Of a DNA stretch of 64,000 bases, positions 1-9,646 are shown in pieces. Source of the stretch: Roseiarcus sp963823165 (GTDB taxonomy: Bacteria; Pseudomonadota; Alphaproteobacteria; Rhizobiales; Beijerinckiaceae); assembly GCA_963823165.1 (NCBI GenBank), contig CAWGKV010000011.1:79141-143140 (forward strand), read 5' to 3'. The notes under the pieces were generated by a model, which made no database searches, had not been told where the DNA came from, and saw only the letters and a list, made by a program, of their open reading frames with translations. Both the position numbers and the translations under genes were made by a program. Position 1 is the stretch's first letter. Each line of letters opens with the position of its first letter.

Positions 1-246
1 GACCATGCCGTTCTGCACTTCGATAGCGCAGCGCACCGCGTCGACAACGCTGCGAAACTCGATGAGGCTGCCGTCGCCGGTGCGCTTCACTACGCGGCCA
101 TGATGCACGGCGATGGTCGGATCGATCAGGTCGCTGCGAAGCGACCGCAATCGCGCCAGCGTCCGCTCTTCATCCGCGCCGGCGAGCCGGCTGTAGCCGA
201 CCACGTCCGCGACCAGGATCGCCGCAATCTTCCGGATCTCGCTCAT
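1..246 (-). CDS. Class III adenylate/guanylate cyclase, N-terminal part (cut by window edge)
   Basis: Reading the minus strand from the ATG at 246 gives an open frame to the window edge. It begins MSEIRKIAAILVADVVGYSRL-like, the hallmark opening of alphaproteobacterial class III nucleotide cyclases; the aspartate in VADVVGYSRL is the usual metal ligand. Further on come GDGSLIEF and VVDAVRCAIEVQ, both typical of the catalytic domain. The enzyme would make cAMP or cGMP in the cytoplasm. The C-terminal half, where such proteins often carry TolB-like or TPR repeats, lies outside the window. It is divergent from the next gene, whose start lies 130 bases away. Confidence 0.82.
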   Translation of the reverse strand, partial: MSEIRKIAAILVADVVGYSRLAGADEERTLARLRSLRSDLIDPTIAVHHGRVVKRTGDGSLIEFRSVVDAVRCAIEVQNGMV

Positions 247-376
247 GGAGCGCCCTTTGTGGCCGCTCAGCTTAGCACGAAAACTCCTCCTGGCGCATGT
301 ATCAGGCGTTGCTTCGGCGTCGCCATGCGGGCATCCTGCATTCGCAGACACCGTCAAGGAAACGCGCCTTCCGCAC

Positions 377-1627
377 ATGATCGGGAACTGGAATATCGGG
401 GCGCAGCTGTCGACCTCCCATTCGTCGCTTGCCGCGCTCGAACCGGCCCGAATGCTGGAAACCGTCCGGCGGGTGCGCGAGGCGATCGACCTCGATCTCC
501 TCGTCGTCGGCTTCCGCGAATCGCCGGAAGTTTTTGGCGAATTCTGTGGCGCGGGCAGGCCGGCGACCGACGTCTTTCTTTGGTATAGCGCCCTCTCCGA
601 CATCGAAGGGATGGAGGAATCCGATCTCGTCGTGAACTGGAAGGGCGAGCGCAGTCGCGGCTGGGGAGGGTGGACCGAGAAGGGCGCCGAAGTTCAGGAG
701 ACCTTCCGCTTCGCGTGCCCGAACAACCCTGCGGCGCGCGAGAAGACGAGTCGGCGCCTTCGCGAACTCATGGGGCGATACGCCTTCTCGGGCGTCTTTC
801 TCGACAAGATCCGGTTCCCCTCGCCGGCCAACGGGATCGACGAAGCGCTGTCCTGTTTTTGCGATCACTGCCGCCGGCAGGCCGGCGTTGCAGGCGTGGA
901 CCTCGACGCCGTCGCCGGGATCGTTGCGCAACGCGCAATCGAGCTGCCGACATTCGACGCAGGAAGCCGTGTCGAGGCTCATCGCTGGCTGGAGACGATC
1001 GTCTCCGCCAATCCGCTTCTCTCGCGCTTCCTGAAGTTCCGCGCCGACAGCATCGACAAGCTGGTCGCAGAGCTTGCCGAAGAAACGAGGAGCATTGGCC
1101 GGAAGGTCTCGCTGGACCTGTTCTCGCCCTGCCTCGCTCCGCTCGTCGGGCAGGACTATCGAAGCTTGTCCCGGCATTGCTCATGGGCGAAGGCGATGAC
1201 CTATCGGATCGCGCAGGGCCCGGCCGGCTTGCGCCTGGAAATTCCGGCGCTGATCGACGGCGTCGCGCGACTGTTCAATCTCGGCGAGCGGCGGTTGCTG
1301 GACTGGTGCGCCCGCCATTTTCAGGCCTTTGAGCCGGACTTTCTCGCACGCACGCGGGACGAGGCCGTGCCGCTGCCCTTCATCCAGGCGGAGATCGAGG
1401 CGGCCGTGCTCGCGATGCGTCCCGTTCCGGTCTGGTTCGGACTGGAGCTGGTGAGCCAGCCCGGGGTTATCGACGTCACGCCGGCGGACGTCCGCGCCAT
1501 GGTCGGCGCCGGCCGCGCGGCGAACGCGGCCGGGCTGGTCATTTCGTGGGATCTGATGCATGCGCCGATGGACGGGGTCGAGGCGCTCGCCGAAGCGATA
1601 GGGTCGGAACAGAAATTCATGGTTTAG
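377..1627 (+). CDS. Putative TIM-barrel glycoside hydrolase-like protein
   Basis: Protein of 416 residues if started at the ATG at 377; the frame stays open upstream to 245 but that would overlap the divergent cyclase gene. No signal peptide is seen from this start. The fold signals are barrel-like: repeated beta-strand ends such as VFLDKIRFP (Asp near residue 143) followed by a Cys cluster CFCDHC (Cys 160, 162, 165), then AKAMTYRIAQGP and LVISWDLMHAP near the C terminus. These resemble uncharacterised glycoside-hydrolase-like TIM barrels. The gene at 9643-10695 is a recognisable relative (FLDFVRWP at the same place) and sits in a sugar ABC operon, which supports a carbohydrate role. The substrate is unknown. 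Confidence 0.62.
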   Translation: MIGNWNIGAQLSTSHSSLAALEPARMLETVRRVREAIDLDLLVVGFRESPEVFGEFCGAGRPATDVFLWYSALSDIEGMEESDLVVNWKGERSRGWGGWTEKGAEVQETFRFACPNNPAAREKTSRRLRELMGRYAFSGVFLDKIRFPSPANGIDEALSCFCDHCRRQAGVAGVDLDAVAGIVAQRAIELPTFDAGSRVEAHRWLETIVSANPLLSRFLKFRADSIDKLVAELAEETRSIGRKVSLDLFSPCLAPLVGQDYRSLSRHCSWAKAMTYRIAQGPAGLRLEIPALIDGVARLFNLGERRLLDWCARHFQAFEPDFLARTRDEAVPLPFIQAEIEAAVLAMRPVPVWFGLELVSQPGVIDVTPADVRAMVGAGRAANAAGLVISWDLMHAPMDGVEALAEAIGSEQKFMV

Positions 1628-2055
1628 CGGACGGACGCAATATGCGTGGCTCCGATAGCAATCAGAGTAACCGGGGCAATTACCTCCGCAACCGGTTGAG
1701 CGTTACGCCCGCGAAGCGAGCGAGAAATTTGCACGGCTACCCAGCCAGACCGGCCAAGCCTTATGAGGTCTTTTACTTAGGGCGCCCCACTCGCGATTGT
1801 CGGCGGCGGGCGTCGAGCTGCACACCAGATCGCGCATCGCCTCATGCCGCTCGTCCGGTTTCCAGACAGCGGTCAGCGCCAGCCCGCAGCAAACGCGCGA
1901 ACCGTGGCCCTCCGCGTGGTCGTGAGGAATGATCGCGAGGTGTGATCGGCGTCACAGTCCAAGCCTCCAAATTGTGAAACCAAACAGAAGATGGCGCGGC
2001 CAGGTCTGCGAGCATCTGGTTTGATTTTCCGCTTTTTTCATGTGAGGGGTTTACT
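1628..2055. other. Intergenic region, no gene recognised
   Basis: About 430 bases separate the glycosidase-like gene from the haloperoxidase gene. The open frames here have arginine/proline-rich shadow composition and no start signal. A GAGGGG ribosome-binding-site-like stretch lies just before the ATG at 2056. I see no RNA gene or clear terminator. Confidence 0.5.
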
Positions 2056-3708
2056 ATGGCTGATCTCAACAATCTTCCTCAGCCCGGCGCACCGTGCCTG
2101 CCTGCGTCAACTACAGACCCTCAAGGCAAGGAAGCGTTCATTCTTCGATTCGGAACCGGCACAAAGGAAGCGGTGCCGACGGGAACGCCGGCGCATCCAA
2201 CCAGTACGGATCTCACGAATTTTCCCGATGGTCTCGGTACGTACAGCAAGGCGCTAAGACAGTCACCCATGCCGGGGATCGTCGATCCCTCGACGTTCGA
2301 CCATTTCTTGAAGGCCTGCGGCGTCAAGCCCAGCGCCAATCAGCTTGGGAAGTTCGGCGAGGCCGGCATCCTGGTCGGAGGCCAGGCGCGATTAAACGGA
2401 CCTCGCGGTGCCTTTGCCCTGCAGCTCGTCGGCAAGGATTCCGCGGGCTACGCAGTTCCGGCGCCCCCGGCGCTCGAACTTGGTGGCCTATGCGATCGAG
2501 CTGGTCGAACTCTACTGGGCGTCCCTGCTGCGGGACGTCCCATTTTCCGAGTATTCCAGCAACGCGACGGCGCAGGCGGCCGCGAACGAGCTCACCGCGC
2601 TTGCGACGGCTCATCCCGGCCAATATGCCGGTCCACTCGACGCGGGTGGCAACGTGACGCCGGACCTGTTGTTCCGCGGCGGCCAGACCGCCAATCCCAC
2701 ATGGTTCGAAGGTGTGACGGTGGGTCCCTATCTGTCCCAATTCTGCCTGACGCCGACTTCCATGGGTCGAATTCCGGTCGACCAAAAGATCAGAACCCTG
2801 ATGCCCGGCGAAGATTTCATGACCGACCTCGCGACCTGGTACGATATTCAGAACGGCACCCAACCGACGGCGACCGTCAATTACGACCCGCTCCACCGCT
2901 ACATGCGCACCGGCAGGGACACGGCCGCCTACACTCAGGTTGACGAATTGTATCAGGCCTATTTCATCGCCTATCTCGTCGCGGTCACATTCGGCGTTCC
3001 CGCGAACCCGGGAAATCCATACCTCCATCCAAAGTACAAGCATCATGAAAAGGCGTTCGGGACCTTCGGCGGTCCGGACATCGCCGCGACGCTCGCCGCC
3101 GTCGCAAAAGCCGCGCTAAACGCCGTCTGGTACCAGAAATGGAGGGTCCACCTCCGGCATCGCCCCGAATCAGGCGGGGCCATCGTCGAACTTCTCGAGA
3201 CGAACAAGCTCAATCCAGCCGACGCCGGGAACCTCGCCAATTTCGACATCGTCCGCAACTCGGGTGCGCTCAACCTCAGTCGTTTGCGCAACGGCAGCAA
3301 TCTGCTGTCTCAGACATTCCCCGAGGGCGCGCCGACGCATCCTGCCTATCCAACCGGACATGGGACGGTGGCGGGCGCCTGCATCACAGTGCTGAAGTTC
3401 TTCTTCGATGGCGAGTGGACGTTCCAGCACCCGGTCGTCCCGTCAACGGACGGGCTGACGCTCGACGCCTATCCAGGGGCCTCGTCCCTGAGCGTCAACG
3501 GAGAGTTGCACAAGCTGGCTATAACGTATCATTCGGCCATGGCATCCACGCCGGGATTCACTGGCGGAGCGACACCGACTCGTCGATCCTGCTCGGAGAA
3601 GCTTTTGCTATCGACTACCTCGAAGACCAGATTTACTCTTATCAGGAAGACTTCGACGTCAAGATAACGAAGATCGACGGAAGCACGCATCACTTCAAGA
3701 ACCACTAG
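2056..3708 (+). pseudogene. Vanadium-dependent haloperoxidase (PAP2 superfamily), two frameshifts
   Basis: Three consecutive frame segments together encode one protein of about 550 residues. The first frame runs to about 2470, where one extra base moves reading to the next frame (NLVAYAIELVELYW follows). Near 3520 one base is missing and reading returns to the first frame (YNVSFGHGIHAGIHWRSD). Family motifs are visible: KWRVHLRHRPE for vanadate binding, HPAYPTGHG (the P-x-GH motif) and AGIHWRSD with the catalytic His. The Arg usually found six residues before that His is not evident. The two shifts cancel, so total length is a multiple of three. The enzyme family oxidises halides with hydrogen peroxide. 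Either the gene is decaying or the assembly holds two indels. Confidence 0.8.
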
Positions 3709-3784
3709 AGCCGTCGCGCCGCGCATTCCTTTTGCTCGGCGCGACGGAGCGCGCCCCTCCCGTCAAATACGCGAGCCAGGACGT

Positions 3785-4060
3785 TCATGTTTTTGATCGT
3801 TGGGTCGGAAGCTCCAACACGGGTAGGTCTTCCGGAGGAACGAGGACCTCGATGCTGCGCGGCATGCCGGGCTGGCGTCGAATGAGACCTGTGCGTTCGA
3901 GGGTGAGAATCATCTGGTGCACCGAAGGCGGGGTGACGCCGAAGCGGCGTTGCATATCGGCTTCGGACGGAGGCCGCAGATGCACCCGTGTATAGCCGTC
4001 GATGAAGGCCAGATACTGACCCTGCTTGGGCGTGAAGCCGGGAATGCGTTTGGCAGACAT
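3785..4060 (-). CDS. LexA-type winged-helix DNA-binding protein
   Basis: Small protein of 91 residues starting at the ATG at 4060 (MSAKRIPGFTPKQ). The sequence TPKQGQYLAFIDGYTRVHLRPPSEADMQRRFGVTPPSVHQMILTLER matches the N-terminal winged-helix domain of LexA repressors, with the recognition helix around FGVTPPSVHQM. There is no C-terminal S24 autoprotease domain, so it would be a stand-alone DNA-binding protein rather than an SOS repressor. It lies about 85 bases from the left end of the IS4 element and reads away from it. No clear ribosome-binding site is visible, so the start could be upstream at 4102. Confidence 0.68.
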   Translation of the reverse strand: MSAKRIPGFTPKQGQYLAFIDGYTRVHLRPPSEADMQRRFGVTPPSVHQMILTLERTGLIRRQPGMPRSIEVLVPPEDLPVLELPTQRSKT

Positions 4061-4146
4061 TCGATCGTTCCGTCGATTTAACCAGGCCAACGCGTAGGCC
4101 ACGAAGAAAGCGCTCTATCTTCGCACACGACCGAGCGCCCATCTGC

Positions 4147-4165
4147 ATGAATCCCCTCATTTTCA
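4147..4165 (+). repeat. Left terminal inverted repeat of the IS4 element
   Basis: ATGAATCCCCTCATTTTCA, matching the right end (5386-5404) on the opposite strand at 18 of 19 positions. Confidence 0.85.
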
Positions 4166-5388
4166 CAGGCTCGAAAAAGCCTGAGTTTGGGAGTCCTCGC
4201 GGTGCCCGGATGGAGAATTGGTGGGCTGGGGGATCGATGCGAGCGCCGAAGGAGCGATTTGATTTCGTTCATCAATTCTTGAAACGAGTGTTCATCGAGG
4301 ATTTGCACGCCAAGCGCGTGCTGTCTTTGGCCAATGGAACGCTCGGGGTGATGAGCGGGGCGGCGCTCGCGGTTTCGTTGATCGGGCAGGCTCTCGCGCA
4401 GGCGCGTGGATTGTTCGCCAAGTCCGCGATCAAACAGGTTGACCGCTTGCTGAGCAACGCGGGCGTGGTCCCCTGGGATTTGTTCGCCTCGTGGGTTCGC
4501 GAGGTGGTGGGCGAGCGGCGCGAGATCGTCGTGGCGATGGACTGGACCGACTTCGACGCCGACAATCAGTCCACGCTCGCGCTGCACCTCGTCACCCGCC
4601 ACGGAAGGGCCACCCCGCTCCTCTGGCTGACCGTCGACAAGGACGAATTGAAAAACCAGCGCAACGACTTCGAGGACCTGTGCCTGTCCCGGCTGAAGGC
4701 GCTCCTGCCCGAGGGCGTCGCCGTGACGATCCTCGCCGACCGCGGCTTCGGCGACGTCAAGCTATTCGAGTTCCTGGAAAGCCTGGGCTTTCGATACGTC
4801 ATCCGCTTTCGCGGCGACATCCATGTCAGCGCCGCCGACGGCGAAACGCGGTTGGCCGCCGACTGGGTCGGCAAAGGCGGACGGGCGCGCATGTTGCGCG
4901 ACGCCGAAGTCACCGCCGCCCGCCAGAAGGTCGGCGCGGTCATTTGCGTGAAAGCTGTGGGCATGAAGGAGGCTTGGCATCTGGCCGCCAGCGACGCCTC
5001 GCTTTCTGCGCCCCAGATCATCAAGCTCTATTCCAAAAGATGGACCATCGAGCCCAGCTTCCGCGACAGCAAGGATCTGCGCTTCGGCATGGGCATGAGT
5101 GTGCTGAGGATCGACGATCCGCAACGTCGCGACCGCCTCCTGCTCCTCAACGCCTTCGCCATCCTGCTGCTGACGATTTTGGGCGCCGCCGGCGAGAGCC
5201 TCGGCATGGACCGCCAACTGCGGACCAGCACCGCCAAACGCCGCGTCCATTCCCTGTTTCGCCAAGGCTGCCTGCTCTACGACCTCATCCCCACCATGCC
5301 AGACCAACGCCTGCGGCCGCTGATCGAACGCTATCAAGAACTCCTACGTCAAAATCGCACACTCTCCGAGGCCTTCGGCATCGCATGA
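4147..5388 (+). CDS. IS4-family transposase
   Basis: 413-residue DDE transposase. The catalytic acidic residues are placed as expected: VVAMDWTDFD (first Asp), ILADRGFGD (second Asp) and the Y-x2-R-x3-E-x6-K block YSKRWTIEPSFRDSK holding the Glu. The first ATG lies inside the inverted repeat; ATG codons at 4210 (MENWWAGG) and 4237 (MRAPKERF, preceded by a G-rich stretch) are equally plausible starts. No frameshift or internal stop is present, so the enzyme could be active. It has no accessory genes inside the element. Confidence 0.9.
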   Translation: MNPLIFTGSKKPEFGSPRGARMENWWAGGSMRAPKERFDFVHQFLKRVFIEDLHAKRVLSLANGTLGVMSGAALAVSLIGQALAQARGLFAKSAIKQVDRLLSNAGVVPWDLFASWVREVVGERREIVVAMDWTDFDADNQSTLALHLVTRHGRATPLLWLTVDKDELKNQRNDFEDLCLSRLKALLPEGVAVTILADRGFGDVKLFEFLESLGFRYVIRFRGDIHVSAADGETRLAADWVGKGGRARMLRDAEVTAARQKVGAVICVKAVGMKEAWHLAASDASLSAPQIIKLYSKRWTIEPSFRDSKDLRFGMGMSVLRIDDPQRRDRLLLLNAFAILLLTILGAAGESLGMDRQLRTSTAKRRVHSLFRQGCLLYDLIPTMPDQRLRPLIERYQELLRQNRTLSEAFGIA

Positions 5389-5404
5389 AAATGAGGGGAT
5401 ACAT
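5386..5404 (-). repeat. Right terminal inverted repeat of the IS4 element
   Basis: Reverse complement reads ATGTATCCCCTCATTTTCA; it begins inside the last codons of the transposase gene and is the partner of 4147-4165. Confidence 0.85.
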
Positions 5405-5465
5405 GAGGGCGCCCATCGCCCCAGCGAGAAGAAGCGCCTTGCGCGCTTGCGGAAGAGGCCTCGAA

Positions 5466-5550
5466 CGTCATTGCGAGGAGCGCAGCGACGAAGCAATCCA
5501 TGTGTCGCTGCGCCGTTGCTGGATCGCTTCGCCTGCGGCTCGCAATGACG
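5466..5550. repeat. Dispersed palindromic intergenic repeat (CGTCATTGCGAG type)
   Basis: Begins CGTCATTGCGAG and ends CTCGCAATGACG, with interior arms AAGCAATCCA and TGGATCGCTT. The whole segment can fold into one long imperfect hairpin. This layout matches a repeat widely scattered between genes in alphaproteobacterial genomes. It lies between the IS element and the sugar-binding protein gene, outside any coding region. Confidence 0.75.
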
Positions 5551-5659
5551 AAGGGATGCGAGGCGGAAGTCCCCCAACCGGCGCTTCGCGCCACCCCCCG
5601 GTCGAGCCCGAGCGCAGGGTCTTCTCCCGCAAGCGGATAGAAGCGGGAGAAAGGAAGCC

Positions 5660-6724
5660 TCAGCAGCCCCAGGCCGCCGGCGTCTTCTCCGCGTTCTCCT
5701 TGGTCACCAGCGGCAACGGCAGGTAATAGGGCTTCGGGATGTCGGCGTCCTTGCCGTTGAAGTGCAGCCACGCCATACGCATGGCGTTATAGGCCTGCGG
5801 ATAGGGGTCCTGGTCGACGGTGCCGAAGATCTTGCCGTCGTAGATCAGCTGGCGCACGTCCTCCGGATAGTCGCCGACGATGAACTTGATCTCGTCGCGG
5901 CCGCTGCGCTGAGCGAAATCGACGGCGGCGCTGGCCTCAGGCCCCTGCAGGATGATGGCGTCGAGCTGTCCCTTCGGGAAGCGGCTGAGAAGATCCTGCA
6001 CGACCGCCAGCGCCTTCGCCGCGTCGAAATCGTCGGTCACCCGCGCCACTTCCTGGTATTGCGGGTTCTTGGCGCGGAACTCGTCCCAACCCTTGGCGCG
6101 CAGGATCTGCGGCGAGGTGCCGGCGAAGCCCATGACATAGGCGACCTTGGCCTTCTTGCCGCCGAAGGCCTGGTCGAGAAGCTTGCCCTGCAGCCGGCCG
6201 AATTCGACGTCGTCCGCCCCGACGTAGGTCAGCACGTCCACTCCGCTCTGCCCGTAGCCCGCCCGGTTGTTGACCTCGATCAGCGGGATCTTGGCGTCGT
6301 CGACCTGTTTGATGCCGGGGATGATCCCCTGGCCCGATGGCGTCAGAAGGATCAGGTCCTTCTTGTCGGCGATGAAATTTTGCAGGTTCGCGAGCTCGGT
6401 CGCGACGTCGCCGCTGTTGCCGTCACGAAGGTCGTAGGTGAAGCCGAACTGCTTGGCGCCGTCCTCGAGACCGGTCTTGAAGTTGGCGTAGAACGGCACC
6501 TTGAGGTAGGCCACGCTGACGCCGAGTTTCTTGTTGGCCGGCGGCGTGTCGGCCGTCTCCTTCAGGTGCTGCATCGGGGCGCAGGCGAGCTTGTCGGCGA
6601 GCGCGGCGGGCGCCAATGCTGGAAGGATGGCGGAGGAGATGAGGCCCAGAATCATCGTCCTCCTCAATTCGGAACGCGGGCGCCGTGGTTGCGCGTCCAA
6701 ATCCATAAGCTTGCTATCAGCCAT
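5660..6724 (-). CDS. Sugar ABC transporter periplasmic binding protein (RbsB-like)
   Basis: 354 residues from the ATG at 6724, which has a good GGAGGAAG ribosome-binding site. A basic N terminus and a hydrophobic stretch (residues 22-43, ending ALAD) form a signal peptide for export to the periplasm. The mature protein has the pentose/hexose-binding fold of the LacI/RbsB class: LGVSVAYLKVPFYANFKTG, then a long alpha/beta region with DAIILQGPEASAAVDFA and VGDYPEDVR. It serves as ligand receptor for the permease (7897-8873) and ATPase (8870-9646) on the same strand upstream, although a PEP-CTERM gene separates them. The exact sugar cannot be read from the sequence. Confidence 0.85.
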   Translation of the reverse strand: MADSKLMDLDAQPRRPRSELRRTMILGLISSAILPALAPAALADKLACAPMQHLKETADTPPANKKLGVSVAYLKVPFYANFKTGLEDGAKQFGFTYDLRDGNSGDVATELANLQNFIADKKDLILLTPSGQGIIPGIKQVDDAKIPLIEVNNRAGYGQSGVDVLTYVGADDVEFGRLQGKLLDQAFGGKKAKVAYVMGFAGTSPQILRAKGWDEFRAKNPQYQEVARVTDDFDAAKALAVVQDLLSRFPKGQLDAIILQGPEASAAVDFAQRSGRDEIKFIVGDYPEDVRQLIYDGKIFGTVDQDPYPQAYNAMRMAWLHFNGKDADIPKPYYLPLPLVTKENAEKTPAAWGC

Positions 6725-6980
6725 TGCCGCTTCCTCCCGGATCGTTTTCCTCTTGGCCGCCGCCCGGCGGGAACGCCCGCCTCTTCTCGCCGTAGCTCAT
6801 GCGTGGCGGCTGCCGCAAAATGATTCTAGCGCATCTCCGCCGTGCGCAAAACGGCGCTGAGCATCAGCGCTAAAGATCCGAACGGCATTGCGCGAAGAGC
6901 AGTCATCGGGAAAGCGTTCACGCTAACCCAAGATGCGTCCTGCCTTGCGTTTCGCTATTCCGCGGCACCCTTTGCTCGCT

Positions 6981-7711
6981 TTACGCGACTGCCCCACTCT
7001 GGCGCGAACAGCGACGCCCGGCCAAACCTAGCCCAGCGAATCCGAGCAACATGAGGACCCACGTAGAGGGTTCGGGAATAGTCGGGGGCGGGGCCCCTGC
7101 GCCGACGAAACTGATGTCATCGATGACGAAGTCGTTCCACTGCTCGGCGCTATAGATGTCTACGAGCGCCAATTTCGCCGACGTGGCGGAGCCTGAATTC
7201 CAAGTGCCGCCTGCCATCACCCATTCCCCGCCCAAGCCGATACCCGGCAGAATCAGCGTGAACCCAAGAGACACGCCGTTGACATCCTCTTGAATCTGGG
7301 CCGGGGCCGGTGAGTCGTTGCTTAGAGTCGCAGCCCAGAAAGAAAACGTGTAGGTGCTGTCGGGGCGACTGCGACGGTCTGAGACCAAATGTCTAAAGGT
7401 TGATATTGAGCCGAGGCAGGGCCGTTGGCGATGAGCATGAGGCCGTGTCCGCTCGTGTGATCACCGAAACTCATCCAATCACCCCACGCTCCCGGTGCGG
7501 CAGCGGGGCTGGAGCCTATGGTATAACTTCCATATGTTCCGCCAAGGTGAACGTTCCCGTAGGTGTAGTCGCTGGAAAAACCGGTCTGACCAGCTTCAAA
7601 ATCTCCATTGTAAACGAGGTTTGTAGCTTGCGCCGCAGACACTGATGAGAACGCCATCGCGGCTACAGCGATCGCCGCCGCCGCGGTTGTGAATAGGAAA
7701 TCACGTTTCAT
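6981..7711 (-). pseudogene. PEP-CTERM sorting-signal protein, frameshifted
   Basis: Starts at the ATG at 7711 with a signal peptide (MKRDFLFTTAAAAIAVAAMAF to ATN). The product looks like a secreted jelly-roll domain protein (NLVYNGDFEAG near the N terminus; FVIDDISFVG near the C terminus). It ends in a PEPSTW motif, a hydrophobic helix and an arginine-rich tail, the PEP-CTERM sorting signal recognised by exosortase. Near 7370, around DIWSQTVAVAP, the frame shifts by one missing base; with it restored the protein is about 243 residues. It interrupts the sugar ABC operon between the permease and the binding protein. No exosortase gene is in the window. Confidence 0.75.
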
Positions 7712-7896
7712 GGGGGCCTCCTCTCTTCCAAAGGGGACGCGCGGCCGGGCGACGCTCCGCCGCCTAATTTTCTTTGCCGATGCTCGCGGGCCACTTCTTC
7801 AATCTGTCGCAACATAAGGACAGAATGGACGTCGGCATTGATCGACATCAAAACCGACATTCGTCAGTGCGAGAATAGAGGCGCGGCGAATACGCG

Positions 7897-8873
7897 CTAA
7901 ACGGAGGCGAAGCCGCCGCGCTTCGAGTAACCGTCGAAAGCCACCGCGACGATGAGAATGAGGCCGGTGGCGACCGGCTGCCAGAACGGCGACACGCCGA
8001 AGAGGTTGAGACCGTTGGCGACCACGCCGAGCAGGAAGACGCCGACGATCGTGCCCCCCATCCGCCCGCGACCGCCGCCGAGCGAGGCGCCGCCGACGAT
8101 GACCGCGGCGATCGCGGTGAGTTCGTAGCCCAACGCCGCCTGCGGCGTCGCGCTCGCCGTCTGGCCGACGAGGATGACGCCCGACAACGAAGCGCAGGCG
8201 GAGACGAGGATATAGACCGCGAAGCGGACCCGCCCGGCGTTGATTCCCATCTCCGCCGACGCGACCGGGTTGCCGCCGACGGCGTAGACGTAGTGGCCGA
8301 AGCGGGTGCGATGAAGCACGAAGCCGAGCAGGAGGGCGACGAGGAGAAAGAGGATCGCCGGGTTTGGAACGCCGAGCAGATAGCCCAATCCGACGTTCGT
8401 GAAGGAGTAGGGGACGCCGAACCGCGGAGAGGCGTCGGTGGCCACGTAGATGAGCCCTCGCACGACCGTCATCGTGCCGAGCGTCGCGACGAATGGATTG
8501 ACCCCGAGATAGGCGATCAGCCAGCCGTTCGTCGCGCCGACCAGAAGGCAGGAAACGACGGCGCCGACAATGCCGACGGGGATGCCGAACGTCGCCGAGA
8601 TCGATCATCAGAGTCGCCCCCACGACGCTGGCGAGAGCGGTCACCGAGCCGACCGAAAGGTCGAAGCCGCCGAGGATGATGGCGAAGGTCATGCCGCAGG
8701 CGATGATCCCGATCACCGAGTTCTGCTGCAGGACATTGACGAGGTTCTGATAGGTTCCGAAGGTCGACGTCGAAACGAACATGCCGGCGACAAGCAGAAC
8801 GAAGACGATGAGGACGCCGTGGCGCCTCGCCAGGTCGACGAACCGCGCCCACCGAGCGGGAGGTCTCCATCAT
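7897..8873 (-). pseudogene. Sugar ABC transporter permease (RbsC-like), two frameshifts
   Basis: The start ATG at 8873 overlaps the ATPase stop codon as ATGA, a sign of translational coupling. Within the first 10 codons one extra base (near 8860) shifts the frame into RWARFVDLARRHGVLIVFVLLVAGM. Reading continues through GMTFAIILGGFDLSVGSV, the EAA-like permease region, until a second extra base near 8600. It then continues as ATFGIPVGIVGA to the end (NGLNLFGVSPFWQ, YSKRGGFASV). With both bases removed the product is 324 residues, normal for RbsC-type permeases with 8-10 membrane helices. Both shifts are +1, which looks more like sequence error than decay. Confidence 0.82.
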
Positions 8874-9646
8874 GCGCCGCTCCGCGACGTCGCGGCCCCG
8901 GTTATCATGCCGACGATTTCCTCCGGCCGGGTCGTCGCGGTCTGCCGATAGCCGATGACGCCGCCGCGCCGCATGACCCACACGCCGTCGGTGATGCGGA
9001 AGATCTGATCCAGGTTGTGGCTGATCACCAGGATGGTGAGTCCCAGCTGCTTCAGCCCGAAAATCACCTCTTCGACCGCCTTGGTCTCGGCGATACCGAG
9101 CGCCGCGGTCGGCTCGTCCATCAGGATGAGCTTCGATCCCCAAGCGCCCGCCCGGGCGATCGCGACGACCTGCCGCTGACCGCCGGAGAGGCCTTCGACC
9201 AACTCGCCGACCGGCGGCACGTTCCGGATGAAACGTTTGAGCATTTCGGCCGTGTTCGAAAGCATCGCGGATTTGTCGAGGATGTGCAGGGATCTCGGGC
9301 CGGCGGTCAGTTCGCGACCGAGATAGACGTTGGCCCACACCGGGAGATTCCCGACAAGCGCGAGATCCTGGTAGACGGTTTCGATGCCCTGCGCCCGGGC
9401 GTCGGCGGGCGAAGCGAAGTTCGCCGCTTTTCCTTCGAACTCGATCCTGCCGGAGTCGGGCGTCAGCACTCCGCTGATGATCTTGACGAGCGTGGATTTG
9501 CCGGCGCCGTTGTCGCCGACGAGTCCGGTGATTTCGCCTCTGGGGATCTGCAAAGCGACATCTTGCAGCGCCACGACCGCGCCAAAACTCTTGTTGATCG
9601 CCTCGGCGCGAAGCAGCGCGTCGGAGGTAGCGGGACCGTCGTTCAT
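8870..9646 (-). CDS. Sugar ABC transporter ATP-binding protein (RbsA-like, single domain)
   Basis: 258 residues from the ATG at 9646. Walker A is GDNGAGKST, the signature is LSGGQRQ, Walker B is LILMDEPT and the switch histidine is in VISHN. It has one nucleotide-binding domain, whereas E. coli RbsA has two fused; this single-domain form is common in alphaproteobacterial fructose/ribose-type importers and would act as a homodimer. Its start codon overlaps the stop of the upstream glycosidase-like gene (ATGA), and its stop overlaps the start of the permease gene, so the three are one operon. Confidence 0.88.
   Translation of the reverse strand: MNDGPATSDALLRAEAINKSFGAVVALQDVALQIPRGEITGLVGDNGAGKSTLVKIISGVLTPDSGRIEFEGKAANFASPADARAQGIETVYQDLALVGNLPVWANVYLGRELTAGPRSLHILDKSAMLSNTAEMLKRFIRNVPPVGELVEGLSGGQRQVVAIARAGAWGSKLILMDEPTAALGIAETKAVEEVIFGLKQLGLTILVISHNLDQIFRITDGVWVMRRGGVIGYRQTATTRPEEIVGMITGAATSRSGA

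Larger units (their letters stand above)
4144..5408 (+). mobile_element. IS4-family insertion sequence, apparently complete
   Basis: A single transposase gene is bounded by terminal inverted repeats: ATGAATCCCCTCATTTTCA at 4147-4165 and, on the opposite strand, ATGTATCCCCTCATTTTCA at 5386-5404, 18 of 19 bases identical. Just outside, the 9-mer GCGCCCATC occurs at 4135-4143 and again at 5409-5417, a good candidate for a target-site duplication; this would set the element ends at 4144 and 5408. The duplication length fits known members of the family. The intact open frame and intact ends suggest recent insertion. Confidence 0.82.
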
